Shown: piece after piece, positions 20,245 to 30,198 of the stretch | Position numbering within the stretch: position 1 is the stretch's first letter | How the letters are laid out: each line of letters starts with the position of its first letter | DNA from: Bowmanella dokdonensis | GTDB lineage: Bacteria > Pseudomonadota > Gammaproteobacteria > Enterobacterales > Alteromonadaceae | Assembly: GCF_017254865.1 (NCBI RefSeq) | Contig: NZ_JAFKCV010000008.1 | Coordinates: 122,263 to 186,262, forward strand | Reading direction: 5' to 3' | Length of the DNA: 64,000 nt | Translations under genes and position numbers: made by a program | The notes under the pieces: generated by a model | The model's database searches: none | What the model was told of the DNA's origin: nothing | The model's input: the letters and a program-made list of their open reading frames with translations, nothing else

Positions 20245-21039
20245 ATGCGTGCCCTGATACTCACATTGCTTTGCTGCATCTGGCTGGCTCTGCCCGTTTA
20301 TGCAAAGGTGGACGGCGAACCAGCCCAACCCATGCCCGAATTGGAGTTGTTAACTGAAGACTACGCCCCTTATAACTACCGTGACGCGGGTGAGCTGAAG
20401 GGATTCAGCGTGGAACTGGTCGAGGAACTGCTAACCATGACCGGATCAGCACAAAGGCGGGACGATATTCAGGTGCTGCCCTGGGCACGAGCCTATCAGT
20501 TAGGGCTGCTGCGTCCCAACACACTGTTGTTCACCCTGACCTATACGGAACAACGGGAGCCCTTGTTCCGCTGGATTGGCCCGCTGATTCCCACAAAGGT
20601 GGTCGTTATCGCCAAGCGGTCCATGGACCTTCGGGCCCGGTCTGTTGAGGATCTGAGGGGGCTGGTGATTGGCACGGTCGCAGAAGACGTTGGCGAGCAA
20701 CTTTTATTGGAAAAGGGCTTCGCCGTGCGCAACCTGGTCAGTGAAGCCTCTCCCCAGGAAATGATGAAGCAGTTCAAGCGCAATCGTTACAATGCCGTGG
20801 CTTACAGCGATATTTCTGCCTACTGGTATCTGCGTGATATGGGGGAAGATCTACAGGACTACCAGGTGATGCTGGTGCTGCAGGAATCCCACCAATACTT
20901 TGGACTCAGCCGTCAGACCCCCCAGTATGTGGAAACCAGGTTGCAACAGGCTTTGGATGAGCTGCAGCAGTCTGACCGTTACCAGCAACTGCTTGGGGAA
21001 TATCCCGCTATACAACACGCAGTGGCTGCACAGCAATAG
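20245..21039 (+). CDS. Periplasmic solute-binding protein, family 3
   Basis: The 264-aa protein has a signal peptide (LILTLLCCIWLALPVYA). The bacterial extracellular solute-binding family 3 fold follows, with ELELLTEDYAPYNYRDAGEL near the mature N-terminus, then GFSVELVEELL and VLPWARAYQ. No permease or ATPase gene is adjacent, so it may not feed an ABC importer. Solitary members of this kind are common in Alteromonadales and Shewanella, and their ligand is unknown. A similar protein is encoded at 42991-43752. It is divergent from the molybdenum hydroxylase pair. Confidence 0.8.
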   Translation: MRALILTLLCCIWLALPVYAKVDGEPAQPMPELELLTEDYAPYNYRDAGELKGFSVELVEELLTMTGSAQRRDDIQVLPWARAYQLGLLRPNTLLFTLTYTEQREPLFRWIGPLIPTKVVVIAKRSMDLRARSVEDLRGLVIGTVAEDVGEQLLLEKGFAVRNLVSEASPQEMMKQFKRNRYNAVAYSDISAYWYLRDMGEDLQDYQVMLVLQESHQYFGLSRQTPQYVETRLQQALDELQQSDRYQQLLGEYPAIQHAVAAQQ

Positions 21040-21172
21040 CCTGAGCCGTCCGGGCTCCGGCACTTAATTATTGGACTCCCACACACAAGGCCATGGGAGG
21101 GCCTTATGACGTCAAACTGGTCAGCCTGAAGGTGACATGGCAAGCTAAAGCAAACTTTTTTCAAGGTTTGTC

Positions 21173-22666
21173 ATGGCGCTGCCTGCAAAACGCACACAAC
21201 TGCCCCTCATAGCCCTGCTCTGTTGTCTGGTCGGTACCCTGATCCTGCTGCTGGCGCCCAATCTGGTGCTGGACTGGGTCGGCCCGGCAATCAGCCGGAT
21301 CTTGTCCCTGCTGGGTCGGCCCTTTTTCCTGTTGTTGCAATGCCTTCTGGCAGGCCTGCTTCTGTTGCTGCTGACGCCCTTGGCAAGACGCCGTCTGGGG
21401 GGAACAGACGCCAGGGTGGAGTTTTCCACCCCGGCCTGGCTGTCCATGCTGTTCGCCGCCGGCATGGGCTCCGGTCTGGTATTCTGGGGGGTGGCAGAGC
21501 CTGTCTACCATGCGGCCAACCCACCTCTGATCGCTCCGGCGGCCGATGCGGCCGGCCAGGCGTTAAGCCTGACCTATCTGAACTGGGGATTGCATGCCTG
21601 GGCCCTTTACGCCATCTGTGGCCTGCTGGTCAGTCGTCTTCTAAGTCACGGCAGCGAGCCGCAGATGGCTGACAGGGTGCTGGATGCTCTGGGAATCCAA
21701 TCGGCAGAGACCTCCCGCCGCGTGGCACGGGCCGTGAATCTGGTCGCTTTGCTGGCGGTGTTTTTCGGGGTTACCGGCACTATTGCCAACTCGGGCCTGT
21801 TGCTGCGTCAGGGACTGGAGCAGGAGTTGGCTCTGGATTCACCGGCCTGGACCGGGGTGTTGATCCTGTTCGCCATTTTCGTGGTGTACATGAGCTCAGC
21901 CATGACCGGACTCAAACGCGGCATAAAACGTCTCAGTCAGTTCAATATGCTGCTGGCCGCCCTGATGCTACTGATAATTCTCTGGCGGGCGGACGCCTCT
22001 GCCCTGGGCAGTCTTATTCTTATCTCCACCTGGCAATACCTGCAACTGGCACTGGGCAATATGCTGGCCCTGCCGGATGCCTTTACCGAGCCAAAATGGC
22101 TGGATTACTGGACCTACAATTATCACTTCTGGTGGCTGGCCTGGGGCCCTTTTGTCGGTATGTTCCTGGCGCGAATCAGCCTGGGCCGCCCGGTCTGGCA
22201 GTATGTGCTGGCCGTGGTGCTGGTGCCCACACTGTTCAGCATTGTCTGGTTCAGCGCCTTCGGCGGCCTGGCCTTGCTGGCCGAGCAAAACACCCCCACT
22301 GACCTGCTGGCCGTTGTCAGTGAGGACTATACCCAGGGCCTGATGACTTACCTGGGCCAACTGGGCCAAAGGGGTAAATGGCTGATCTGGCTGAGCCTGT
22401 TGTTGCTGCTGATTTTTGTCGCCACCTCGGCCGACTCGGCCATTCTGGTTATCAACCAGCTCACCGGCTCGGCCGGCGCCACCCAGACCCTGCTGTGGGG
22501 ACTGCTGCTGGCCCTGGCCGCCAGCGGTCTGTTTTTCTATGGGCAGGAAAGCCTGAACCGACTCGTTGCCATTATCGGCGCCCTGCCCTTTCTGGTTATT
22601 TTTGTATTGCAACTGCTGGGGGCGTTGCGAGCCTGGCTGGGGTTACCCGGCGAGCATCGGCTTTAA
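21173..22666 (+). CDS. BCCT family transporter (betaine/choline/carnitine type)
   Basis: Inner-membrane secondary carrier for a quaternary-ammonium or related osmolyte. The 497 residues hold about twelve hydrophobic segments. The family motif is visible: MGSGLVFWGVAEPVYH (about residues 99-114), then the Trp-rich stretch YWTYNYHFWWLAWGPFVGMF and FVATSADSAILVI. Substrate (betaine, choline, DMSP) cannot be told from the sequence. Its 3' end overlaps the convergent acyltransferase gene by 71 bases. Confidence 0.9.
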   Translation: MALPAKRTQLPLIALLCCLVGTLILLLAPNLVLDWVGPAISRILSLLGRPFFLLLQCLLAGLLLLLLTPLARRRLGGTDARVEFSTPAWLSMLFAAGMGSGLVFWGVAEPVYHAANPPLIAPAADAAGQALSLTYLNWGLHAWALYAICGLLVSRLLSHGSEPQMADRVLDALGIQSAETSRRVARAVNLVALLAVFFGVTGTIANSGLLLRQGLEQELALDSPAWTGVLILFAIFVVYMSSAMTGLKRGIKRLSQFNMLLAALMLLIILWRADASALGSLILISTWQYLQLALGNMLALPDAFTEPKWLDYWTYNYHFWWLAWGPFVGMFLARISLGRPVWQYVLAVVLVPTLFSIVWFSAFGGLALLAEQNTPTDLLAVVSEDYTQGLMTYLGQLGQRGKWLIWLSLLLLLIFVATSADSAILVINQLTGSAGATQTLLWGLLLALAASGLFFYGQESLNRLVAIIGALPFLVIFVLQLLGALRAWLGLPGEHRL

Positions 22667-23813
22667 GGCCAAACAGCCAGCGCAGCCACGCAATCCGGCG
22701 AACCAGCTCATACCCCAGATAACAGCCTGCGCAAGTCAACAGCAGGATGAGCGCCGCTTCCAGGGCGGTGGGCAACTGCCATGTGCTGAGATTGGCGGCA
22801 AACACAATGATCAGGGTCTGGTGCAGCATGTACCAGGGCAGAATGGCCTTGTCCGTATAGCGCAGCACACCACTGGGACGATTCAGCCAGTGTCCGGCCA
22901 GCCCGACCAGCGCCAGGATCCAGGCCCAGTGATTGATCGAGTACAGGGCACCGTATGCTGCCCTGGCAGAAAAAGACCGGGCATACAGGGCATCCAGGCC
23001 AGGCACCAGGCCGTGATGCTCAATGATTATCAGAAGATAGGCCGTCACGGCCGCAGCCAGAAACCCCATCCGGTAGCGAATCACCTGTTGCCACCAGCTA
23101 CCCTGGCGGGCGAACAGGTATCCGGCCATAAATACCGGCAGATACTTCGCATGATTGTACCAGTCATCCAGCAGGGCGTGGGTACTGGGAAACACATAAC
23201 GCAGGGTCAGCCAGGCCGCCAACAGCAACCCCATGACCATCAGCAGGGCCCAGCGGCCGCGCAGTTGTGCCAGCTGCCGGTTGGCCGCCAGACGATTGAG
23301 CAGGGGTAACAGGGCGATAAGCAGCAGACTGTAGATCCACAGGTAGGGCAAAAACCACAAGTGATTCCAGGTCAGCAGGCCAATAGGGCTGTGATGATCA
23401 CGCAGCAGTGAGGTAAACGGATTGATATAGTCCAGCCAGAAGGCCAGAAAACCAGGTTGGATCAGGTCCTGGTCCAGGGCTTCGAAATAAGGCTGTGGCG
23501 ATACGATGACAAACATGCCAAACAGCAGAGGGATCAACAACCTGGAGGAGCGCAGGGCAACAAGCCGACCGGCGCCGTAGCGATCCGCCACCAGCGCCAG
23601 GGCAATGCCGCTGATAAAGAACAACAGAGACATACGCCATGGGTTGGTCAGGAGCATCAGATCCTGCAACCAGGCAAACTGCTGTGGGCTCTTGATATGC
23701 CACCCCCACTCAGCCACATAATACATGCCGATGTGATAAAGAATCAGCAAGCCAAAAGCCAGTGTTCTGAGCCAGTCGATATCGTAACGGCGACTATCTA
23801 TTGTTTGAGTCAT
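22596..23813 (-). CDS. Membrane acyltransferase, acyltransferase-3 family
   Basis: Integral membrane O-acyltransferase of the Acyl_transf_3/OpgC type; the acceptor (glucan, polysaccharide or lipid) is unknown. The opening RRYDIDWLRTLAFGLLILYHIGMYY contains the conserved Arg and catalytic-type His. It also has SGIALALVADRYG and about ten hydrophobic segments over 405 residues. It faces away from the LytTR gene at 23947, with 133 bases between; in related genomes such acyltransferase/LytTR pairs are commonly divergent neighbours. The stop lies 71 bases inside the BCCT coding region on the other strand. Confidence 0.85.
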   Translation of the reverse strand: MTQTIDSRRYDIDWLRTLAFGLLILYHIGMYYVAEWGWHIKSPQQFAWLQDLMLLTNPWRMSLLFFISGIALALVADRYGAGRLVALRSSRLLIPLLFGMFVIVSPQPYFEALDQDLIQPGFLAFWLDYINPFTSLLRDHHSPIGLLTWNHLWFLPYLWIYSLLLIALLPLLNRLAANRQLAQLRGRWALLMVMGLLLAAWLTLRYVFPSTHALLDDWYNHAKYLPVFMAGYLFARQGSWWQQVIRYRMGFLAAAVTAYLLIIIEHHGLVPGLDALYARSFSARAAYGALYSINHWAWILALVGLAGHWLNRPSGVLRYTDKAILPWYMLHQTLIIVFAANLSTWQLPTALEAALILLLTCAGCYLGYELVRRIAWLRWLFGLKADARRVTPARLATPPAVAIQK

Positions 23814-23946
23814 AAAGCCTCCTTGGGTTACATTTTGCAGCTGATATTGGCAACCTCAGTCCCTGTGCACTATTGCCAGAGGACGAGTGGATGAGGCTTG
23901 GGGACAAGCGGTGGAATAACGGGATGAAGTCCGGGACAACTGAACA

Positions 23947-24795
23947 ATGAGCGGGTTTGAGCGCTTCGAGCGACATCACAGGCTCTATGTATTTCTGATC
24001 TTTCTGGGTTATCTGCTGATCACCAACAGCATCAACGCCACCTCAGTTTGGATGGAGGCCAACCGGTCAGGCTCCCCGGGTATTGCACTGTGGGAGCCTT
24101 TCGTATGGGAATATACCAGCACTCTGAGCGTGATCCTGTTGCTGCCCGGCCTGATCTGGTTGTTTAAAAAAAATCCACCCAGAATGACCCGGACAGGCAG
24201 CCTGCTGCTGACCCATCTGCTGGGCACCCTGGTGTTTTCCATTCTGCATGTGGCCATCATGGTGTGGCTGCGCGAAGGCATCTATCTGCTGGCAGGGGGA
24301 GATTACCGCTTTGGCCCCGTATTCCGGGAGTTTTTGTACGAATATCGCAAGGATGCCTGGGGCTATCTGTTCTTCTATGCCCTTTTCTATCTCTACAACT
24401 TTGTTTACAGCCGTCTCAAGGGCGAAGCCCAACTGATTGAACAGCAGCAGGACAACGGCTGGCAAACAGCGCCTGAACACCTGCTGGTGAAAAAACTGGA
24501 CCGGGAATTCCTGGTCAAAGTCGCCGATATAGAGTGGCTGGAGTCGTCCGGCAACTATGTGAATCTGCACAGCGGCGGGCGCATCTATCCGCTGCGCGCC
24601 ACCCTTTCCAGCCTGATGGAAAGGCTGGGCAGTGCCGGCTTCAGCCGAATCCATCGTTCCTATGCCGTCAACCATCACGCCATCGAAAGCATCAGCTACC
24701 AACCCAGCGGTGACGGGGACATCCGCCTGAAAAATGGCCAGACACTCAACCTGTCGCGCCGCTATAAGGACGAGTTTAAACAGAAGTTTGGCTGA
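23947..24795 (+). CDS. Membrane-anchored LytTR family transcription regulator
   Basis: The N-terminal half (about residues 15-155) has four hydrophobic segments (VFLIFLGYLLITNSI; LSVILLLPGLIWLF; LLTHLLGTLVFSILHVAIMV; YLFFYALFYLYNFVY). The C-terminal LytTR DNA-binding domain starts near residue 178: KKLDREFLVKVADIEWLESS, GNYVNLHSGGRIYPLR, then FSRIHRSYAVNH. LytTR proteins bind paired direct repeats and often control cell-envelope genes. The most likely target is the divergent acyltransferase, but no clear operator repeat was seen in the 133-base gap. Confidence 0.85.
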   Translation: MSGFERFERHHRLYVFLIFLGYLLITNSINATSVWMEANRSGSPGIALWEPFVWEYTSTLSVILLLPGLIWLFKKNPPRMTRTGSLLLTHLLGTLVFSILHVAIMVWLREGIYLLAGGDYRFGPVFREFLYEYRKDAWGYLFFYALFYLYNFVYSRLKGEAQLIEQQQDNGWQTAPEHLLVKKLDREFLVKVADIEWLESSGNYVNLHSGGRIYPLRATLSSLMERLGSAGFSRIHRSYAVNHHAIESISYQPSGDGDIRLKNGQTLNLSRRYKDEFKQKFG

Positions 24796-24932
24796 GAACT
24801 TTGCTTATCTCGTCAGATCCGCATCTCTGGGTGCCAGGCCGATCGAGGGATATCTTGGACACACCGCAAAGCCGCCACGGCCACAGGGACCTGAATGGGT
24901 TTCTCTGCATCCTGACGCGCCAGGGGCAGCCG

Positions 24933-25658
24933 TCAGACATGCATGCAGCACTTTTTGAACTTCTTGCCGCTGCCGCATGGGCAGGGATCATTGCGCCCCA
25001 CATCCCGATTCGGGTTGATATAAGGTTCCGGGGTTTCATCACTGTCCTGGCCCAATGCCATGCCCACGTTACCGACGGAGTACAACAGGGTCTCCAGGGT
25101 TAATGCTGAATCTGAACCCTGATCCTCTGTTTGCGCCGAGACCATCCTGGCAACCAGGTCAGGCATGCCAGCTTTCTTTCGCAGTTCCTCTTTTACGCAC
25201 TGTGCCATCGCCGTCAGTGCTGCCATGCGAAGACCGCTTTCCATGCTGTCCTTGTCGGTGACGACCGCATCCCATAGATCATCCGACCATTCGCAGGCGA
25301 TCACGTAACCTTCGGCAAACTCTTTCAGAGCCTGCGGTACAGTGCCGTTTTCATCGAACGCCAGGTGCCCTGGCAGGGAGAACTTCCCCTCCTTGAAGCA
25401 AGACATGCAGTAAAACCACCAGTGGATCAGTTCCTGCACCAGCACATCAAACTCTTCTGAGGGGTTATCCGGCAATTCGTTCTCATCAATATCGTCCCGG
25501 AAAATCAGCTCAAGCCAATCCTCGGGCGTTAACAGGGCCGGAGCCGAGGCGACCGAGGTCAAGATGCCCAACAGACAATCAGCACTGCGAATACTGTCCG
25601 CAATCATCGGGGTGTTATAGCAGGCAGCAAGCCTGGCGTAATTGAACTCGTGGTGCAT
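24933..25658 (-). CDS. UPF0149 (YecA-like) protein with C-terminal SEC-C zinc motif
   Basis: The 241-aa protein has a helical UPF0149/YgfB-type domain over about residues 20-195 (EELVQELIHWWFYC-type helices; FAEGYVIACEWSDDLWDAV). It ends in a SEC-C zinc-binding motif, NDPCPCGSGKKFKKCC. SEC-C tails are shared with SecA and YecA and bind zinc and ribosomes or other nucleoprotein complexes. The function of this member is unknown. The first ATG is used; a second at codon 18 lacks a ribosome site. It is the last gene before the CRISPR array and is in the same orientation as the cas genes. Confidence 0.85.
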   Translation of the reverse strand: MHHEFNYARLAACYNTPMIADSIRSADCLLGILTSVASAPALLTPEDWLELIFRDDIDENELPDNPSEEFDVLVQELIHWWFYCMSCFKEGKFSLPGHLAFDENGTVPQALKEFAEGYVIACEWSDDLWDAVVTDKDSMESGLRMAALTAMAQCVKEELRKKAGMPDLVARMVSAQTEDQGSDSALTLETLLYSVGNVGMALGQDSDETPEPYINPNRDVGRNDPCPCGSGKKFKKCCMHV

Positions 25659-25797
25659 AATCAGGTCTCTCGGAAAAAGTAAACCGCAGTGTAGCGCCGA
25701 GTATTGATTAATGCATGTCTCTGAAAAAGAAGAGCCGTTGGATCGACCCCGTCCTGAGGCAACCCCCTAGTCAGAATGTTCTGCCCCCTTTCCTCAT

Positions 25798-25826
25798 TGT
25801 TTCAATACCCGCTACTGGAGGAACAC
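25798..25826 (-). repeat. Decayed terminal CRISPR repeat (trailer end)
   Basis: The sequence ends GGAGGAACAC and contains CCCGCTACTGG, a mutated form of the array repeat with one deleted base. Its end lies exactly 61 bases before the end of the first intact repeat, leaving a standard 32-base spacer (25827-25858). It is therefore a relic unit in register with the array. A much weaker in-register relic may lie at 25737-25765. Confidence 0.75.
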
Positions 25827-25858
25827 CGCGACAATCACGCCGGTACAAGCAATGAGTT

Positions 25859-28019
25859 CGGTTCATCCCCGCGACTGCGGGGAACACGGCGAAGAGATCC
25901 AGGCCAAACTGGAAGCCGTCGGTTCATCCCGGGCTGCGGGGAACACTTTGCCGGTTCTGCCGGTATGCACAAACAGACCGGTTCATCCCGCGGCTGCGGG
26001 GAACACCCCGCTGTGGAAGTCGTGCGCCCCTGGGATTTCGGTTCATCCCCGTGGGTACGGGGAACACCAGAGATTCCTCATTGATAGCGGCCTCCAGCAC
26101 GGTTTATCCCCGCAGCTGCGGGGAACACGTGCTGGTTGACTTGCTCAGTCCCCACCATTTCGGTTCATCCCCGCGGCTGCGGGGAACACACAAAGGCATT
26201 ATAGGTGACATAAAAGAGTTGCGGTTCATCCCCGCGACTGCGGGGAACACAGTACATCGTGGCCGAAGAACCAGGATAGGGGCGGTTCATCCCCGCGACT
26301 GCGGGGAACACGAGGCCGTAGGCGGCTTTGATCTGCTGCCCGACGGTTCATCCCCGCGACTGCGGGGAACACACACCCTGACCTTGCCGCCGGTACCGAC
26401 ATCCCGGTTCATCCCCGCGACTGCGGGGAACACACTTGGTCACTGGCCAGCAGCCGGAAGAATATCGGTTCATCCCCGCGACTGCGGGGAACACAGTGAG
26501 AGACAAGTCCTCGCCAGCCTTCCATTCGGTTCATCCCCGCGACTGCGGGGAACACCAGATACAACACATCAGAGTTTTGCATGACACCGGTTCATCCCCG
26601 CGACTGCGGGGAACACAGCACGGCGAGGAAGAGCAAGAACGCAAGTCGCGGTTCATCCCCGCGACTGCGGGGAACACAATGACGCCCCATTTACCGGAGA
26701 TTTGATTAACGGTTCATCCCCGCGACTGCGGGGAACACTATCCAATTCATTGTTGATGGTTTCAAAGAGGCGGTTCATCCCCGCGACTGCGGGGAACACT
26801 TTTGACTGTCTGGTTTGGTAGGGCCATGAAGCGGTTCATCCCCGCGACTGCGGGGAACACACCGAGTTCACGCGTCTTCCCTTTCCCCTTCCCGGTTCAT
26901 CCCCGCGACTGCGGGGAACACGGCGTTTTATTTGGCTGTAACGCCTGTATTTACGGTTCATCCCCGCGACTGCGGGGAACACGCTGGTCGCGGTGATATC
27001 AGTAAGGCTATCGACGGTTCATCCCCGCGACTGCGGGGAACACCGCAAATAGTCTCTTGAGACGTTTTACAGCCCCGGTTCATCCCCGCGACTGCGGGGA
27101 ACACCAGGCGATGCGATACAGAGCCAGTAGGTCTTTCGGTTCATCCCCGCGACTGCGGGGAACACGTAATTGACCATGAATAAATTGAACCAAATCACGG
27201 TTCATCCCCGCGACTGCGGGGAACACAACCAACTTGCCGGATTGAAGAGCGATAGCGACGGTTCATCCCCGCGACTGCGGGGAACACAGAGCTTGGAAAT
27301 TTCTGAAGCAGGGCGTCTACGGTTCATCCCCGCGACTGCGGGGAACACGCTCCGCTGTACGCGCCATTCGATATCATGTTCGGTTCATCCCCGCGACTGC
27401 GGGGAACACCAAATTAGGAAATTGACGATGACTAACACCAACGGTTCATCCCCGCGACTGCGGGGAACACCAGGCCGTCATTGAAGAGGCCGCCAAGGAA
27501 ACCGGTTCATCCCCGCGACTGCGGGGAACACGCAATATGGGTACAGCGCTCATGATAGAGCATCGGTTCATCCCCGCGACTGCGGGGAACACCCATTCCC
27601 CGGTGCGGATCTGTTCTGCGATTTCGGTTCATCCCCGCGACTGCGGGGAACACGATGGCGGCAAGCGCTGGGTTCACCACGCCAACGGTTCATCCCCGCG
27701 ACTGCGGGGAACACGATACATTGGAAAAACTCGGCAGAAGGTTAAACGGTTCATCCCCGCGACTGCGGGGAACACCGTGGAGTACTGCTAATGTATCGAA
27801 CTATTGACGGTTCATCCCCGCGACTGCGGGGAACACCATTTCAGCGGCTACGGTTCTTCGGTCCGATTCGGTTCATCCCCGCGACTGCGGGGAACACTAC
27901 TGGCATTGCTGGAGGAATATCCCTTGCTACGGTTCATCCCCGCGACTGCGGGGAACACAAGGAGAACCGGGTCAGTTTCGAGCTGTATGACGGTTCATCC
28001 CCGCGACTGCGGGGAACAC
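25859..28019 (-). CRISPR. Type I-E CRISPR array, 36 repeats and 35 spacers
   Basis: The repeat is 29 bases. Read in crRNA orientation (minus strand) it starts GTGTTCCCCGC and ends GGGGATGAACCG, with a GCGGGG/CCCCGC hairpin typical of Cas6e substrates and an expected 5' handle ATGAACCG. All spacers are 32 bases. Thirty repeats from 26222 to the leader end are identical with a strict 61-base period. Near the trailer, repeats starting 25920 (27 bases), 25979 (28 bases), 26039, 26100 and 26161 are mutated, while the outermost at 25859 is perfect. The leader lies at 28020-28109 next to cas2, so transcription follows the cas operon. Many short ORFs across the array are translation of repeats, not genes. 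Confidence 0.99.
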
Positions 28020-28109
28020 TCCAAATGGAGACGATTGATTCTAAAACACTTTTTTGTGCTTTAAAAATCTACCAGCTATTTTGCGTAATTTTCCGGTTTG
28101 TTAAAGAGC
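28020..28109 (-). promoter_or_regulatory. CRISPR leader
   Basis: A 90-base AT-rich stretch between the cas2 stop and the leader-proximal repeat. In the array's direction it runs from AGCTCTTTAACAAACC to CCATTTGGA next to the first repeat, and includes A/T runs such as TTTTTAAAGCACAAAAAAG. This is where the array promoter and integration signals should lie. AATCAATCG, 18-26 bases from the first repeat, resembles half of an IHF site but lacks the TTR part. No confident -10/-35 pair was chosen. Confidence 0.75.
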
Positions 28110-29329
<1,220 letters not shown>

Positions 29330-29345
29330 TCCTTGTCTCCTGATG

Positions 29346-30173
29346 CTATTGCGGTGAAGCCGACGCTGACAGCGCCGTTTGCTCGTGGCGTGTCAATATC
29401 TGCATCTGGCGGATCGCCAGTTGATTCAGTTTCTGTAACCGTTCCGACTGACTCAGTCCTTCCTGAATAAAATGAGCATTCATGCTTTCCAGATTCGCCA
29501 GGCACACGAGTTGATGGACATTCGCATGATCCCGCATATTGCCCTTCAATTCAGGGTTTGCATCACGCCACTGCCTGGCCGTGACGCCAAACAGCGCCAT
29601 ATTCAACAGGTCGGCTTCATCGGCATAGACATAACTGATTTGAGTTGGGCTGAGGGCGTCCGGGATCAGATTTTCCTTGACGGCATCGGTATGGATCAGA
29701 TAATTGACTTTGGCCAGATTGCGCCGGATATCCCAACCCAACTGCTGAAATTCCTGCTCCTTGAGGCGTTGGAATTCTTTGATCAGATAGAGTTTAAACT
29801 CCACAGAGATCCAACTGGCAAACTCGAAGGCAATGTCTTTTTGCGCGTAGGTACCGCCATAGCGCCCGGCTTTGGAGATCAGGCCTATGGCGGCGGTTTT
29901 TTCAATCCACTGCTTCGGGGTGAGGGTGAAGCTATTCAGCCCCGCTTGCTTTTTAAACCCGTCGAATTCGACGGGTTTAAAAAGCGGGTTGTTGAGTTGT
30001 TCCCAAATTCCGAGGAATTCAATGGTGTTACGGTTTCGCAACCAATTCCTAATCAAGTCATCGGAGCGGCTTGAGTTTTTATACTTGGCAATATCAGTGA
30101 TATTGATGTACTCAATCCCTTCCCTGGTATCAGTCGCTATTTGCTGCTCCAGTACTTCTAATTTTGCAGCCAT
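29346..30173 (-). CDS. KilA-N domain protein inserted in the cas operon
   Basis: KilA-N is a DNA-binding domain found mostly in phage and large-virus proteins and some prophage cargo. The 275-aa product has the domain in about residues 15-115: INITDIAKYKN, NWLRNRNTIEFLGIWEQ, then NSFTLTPKQWIEKTAAIGL and GGTYAQKDIAFEFASWI. A helical C-terminal half follows (FKLYLIKEFQRLKEQE, ANLESMNAHFIQEGLSQSERL). It lies 25 bases after cas6e and 16 before cas1 on the same strand, so it should be co-transcribed. It is not a standard type I-E component. Its coding sequence contains a 38-bp perfect palindrome. Function here is unknown. Confidence 0.88.
   Translation of the reverse strand: MAAKLEVLEQQIATDTREGIEYINITDIAKYKNSSRSDDLIRNWLRNRNTIEFLGIWEQLNNPLFKPVEFDGFKKQAGLNSFTLTPKQWIEKTAAIGLISKAGRYGGTYAQKDIAFEFASWISVEFKLYLIKEFQRLKEQEFQQLGWDIRRNLAKVNYLIHTDAVKENLIPDALSPTQISYVYADEADLLNMALFGVTARQWRDANPELKGNMRDHANVHQLVCLANLESMNAHFIQEGLSQSERLQKLNQLAIRQMQILTRHEQTALSASASPQ
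29948..29985. repeat. 38-bp perfect palindrome inside the KilA-N gene
   Basis: Two 19-base arms meet without a loop at 29966/29967; the centre reads CCCGTCGAATTCGACGGG and the ends are GCTTTTT / AAAAAGC. It encodes part of the segment LFKPVEFDGFKK, so it is in frame. It could form a cruciform in DNA or a very stable hairpin in the cas mRNA. Just outside, CCCGC on the left and GCGGG on the right nearly extend the symmetry. Confidence 0.97.
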
Positions 30174-30198
30174 TGGTATCCTCCGTGAAATTGGCTGG

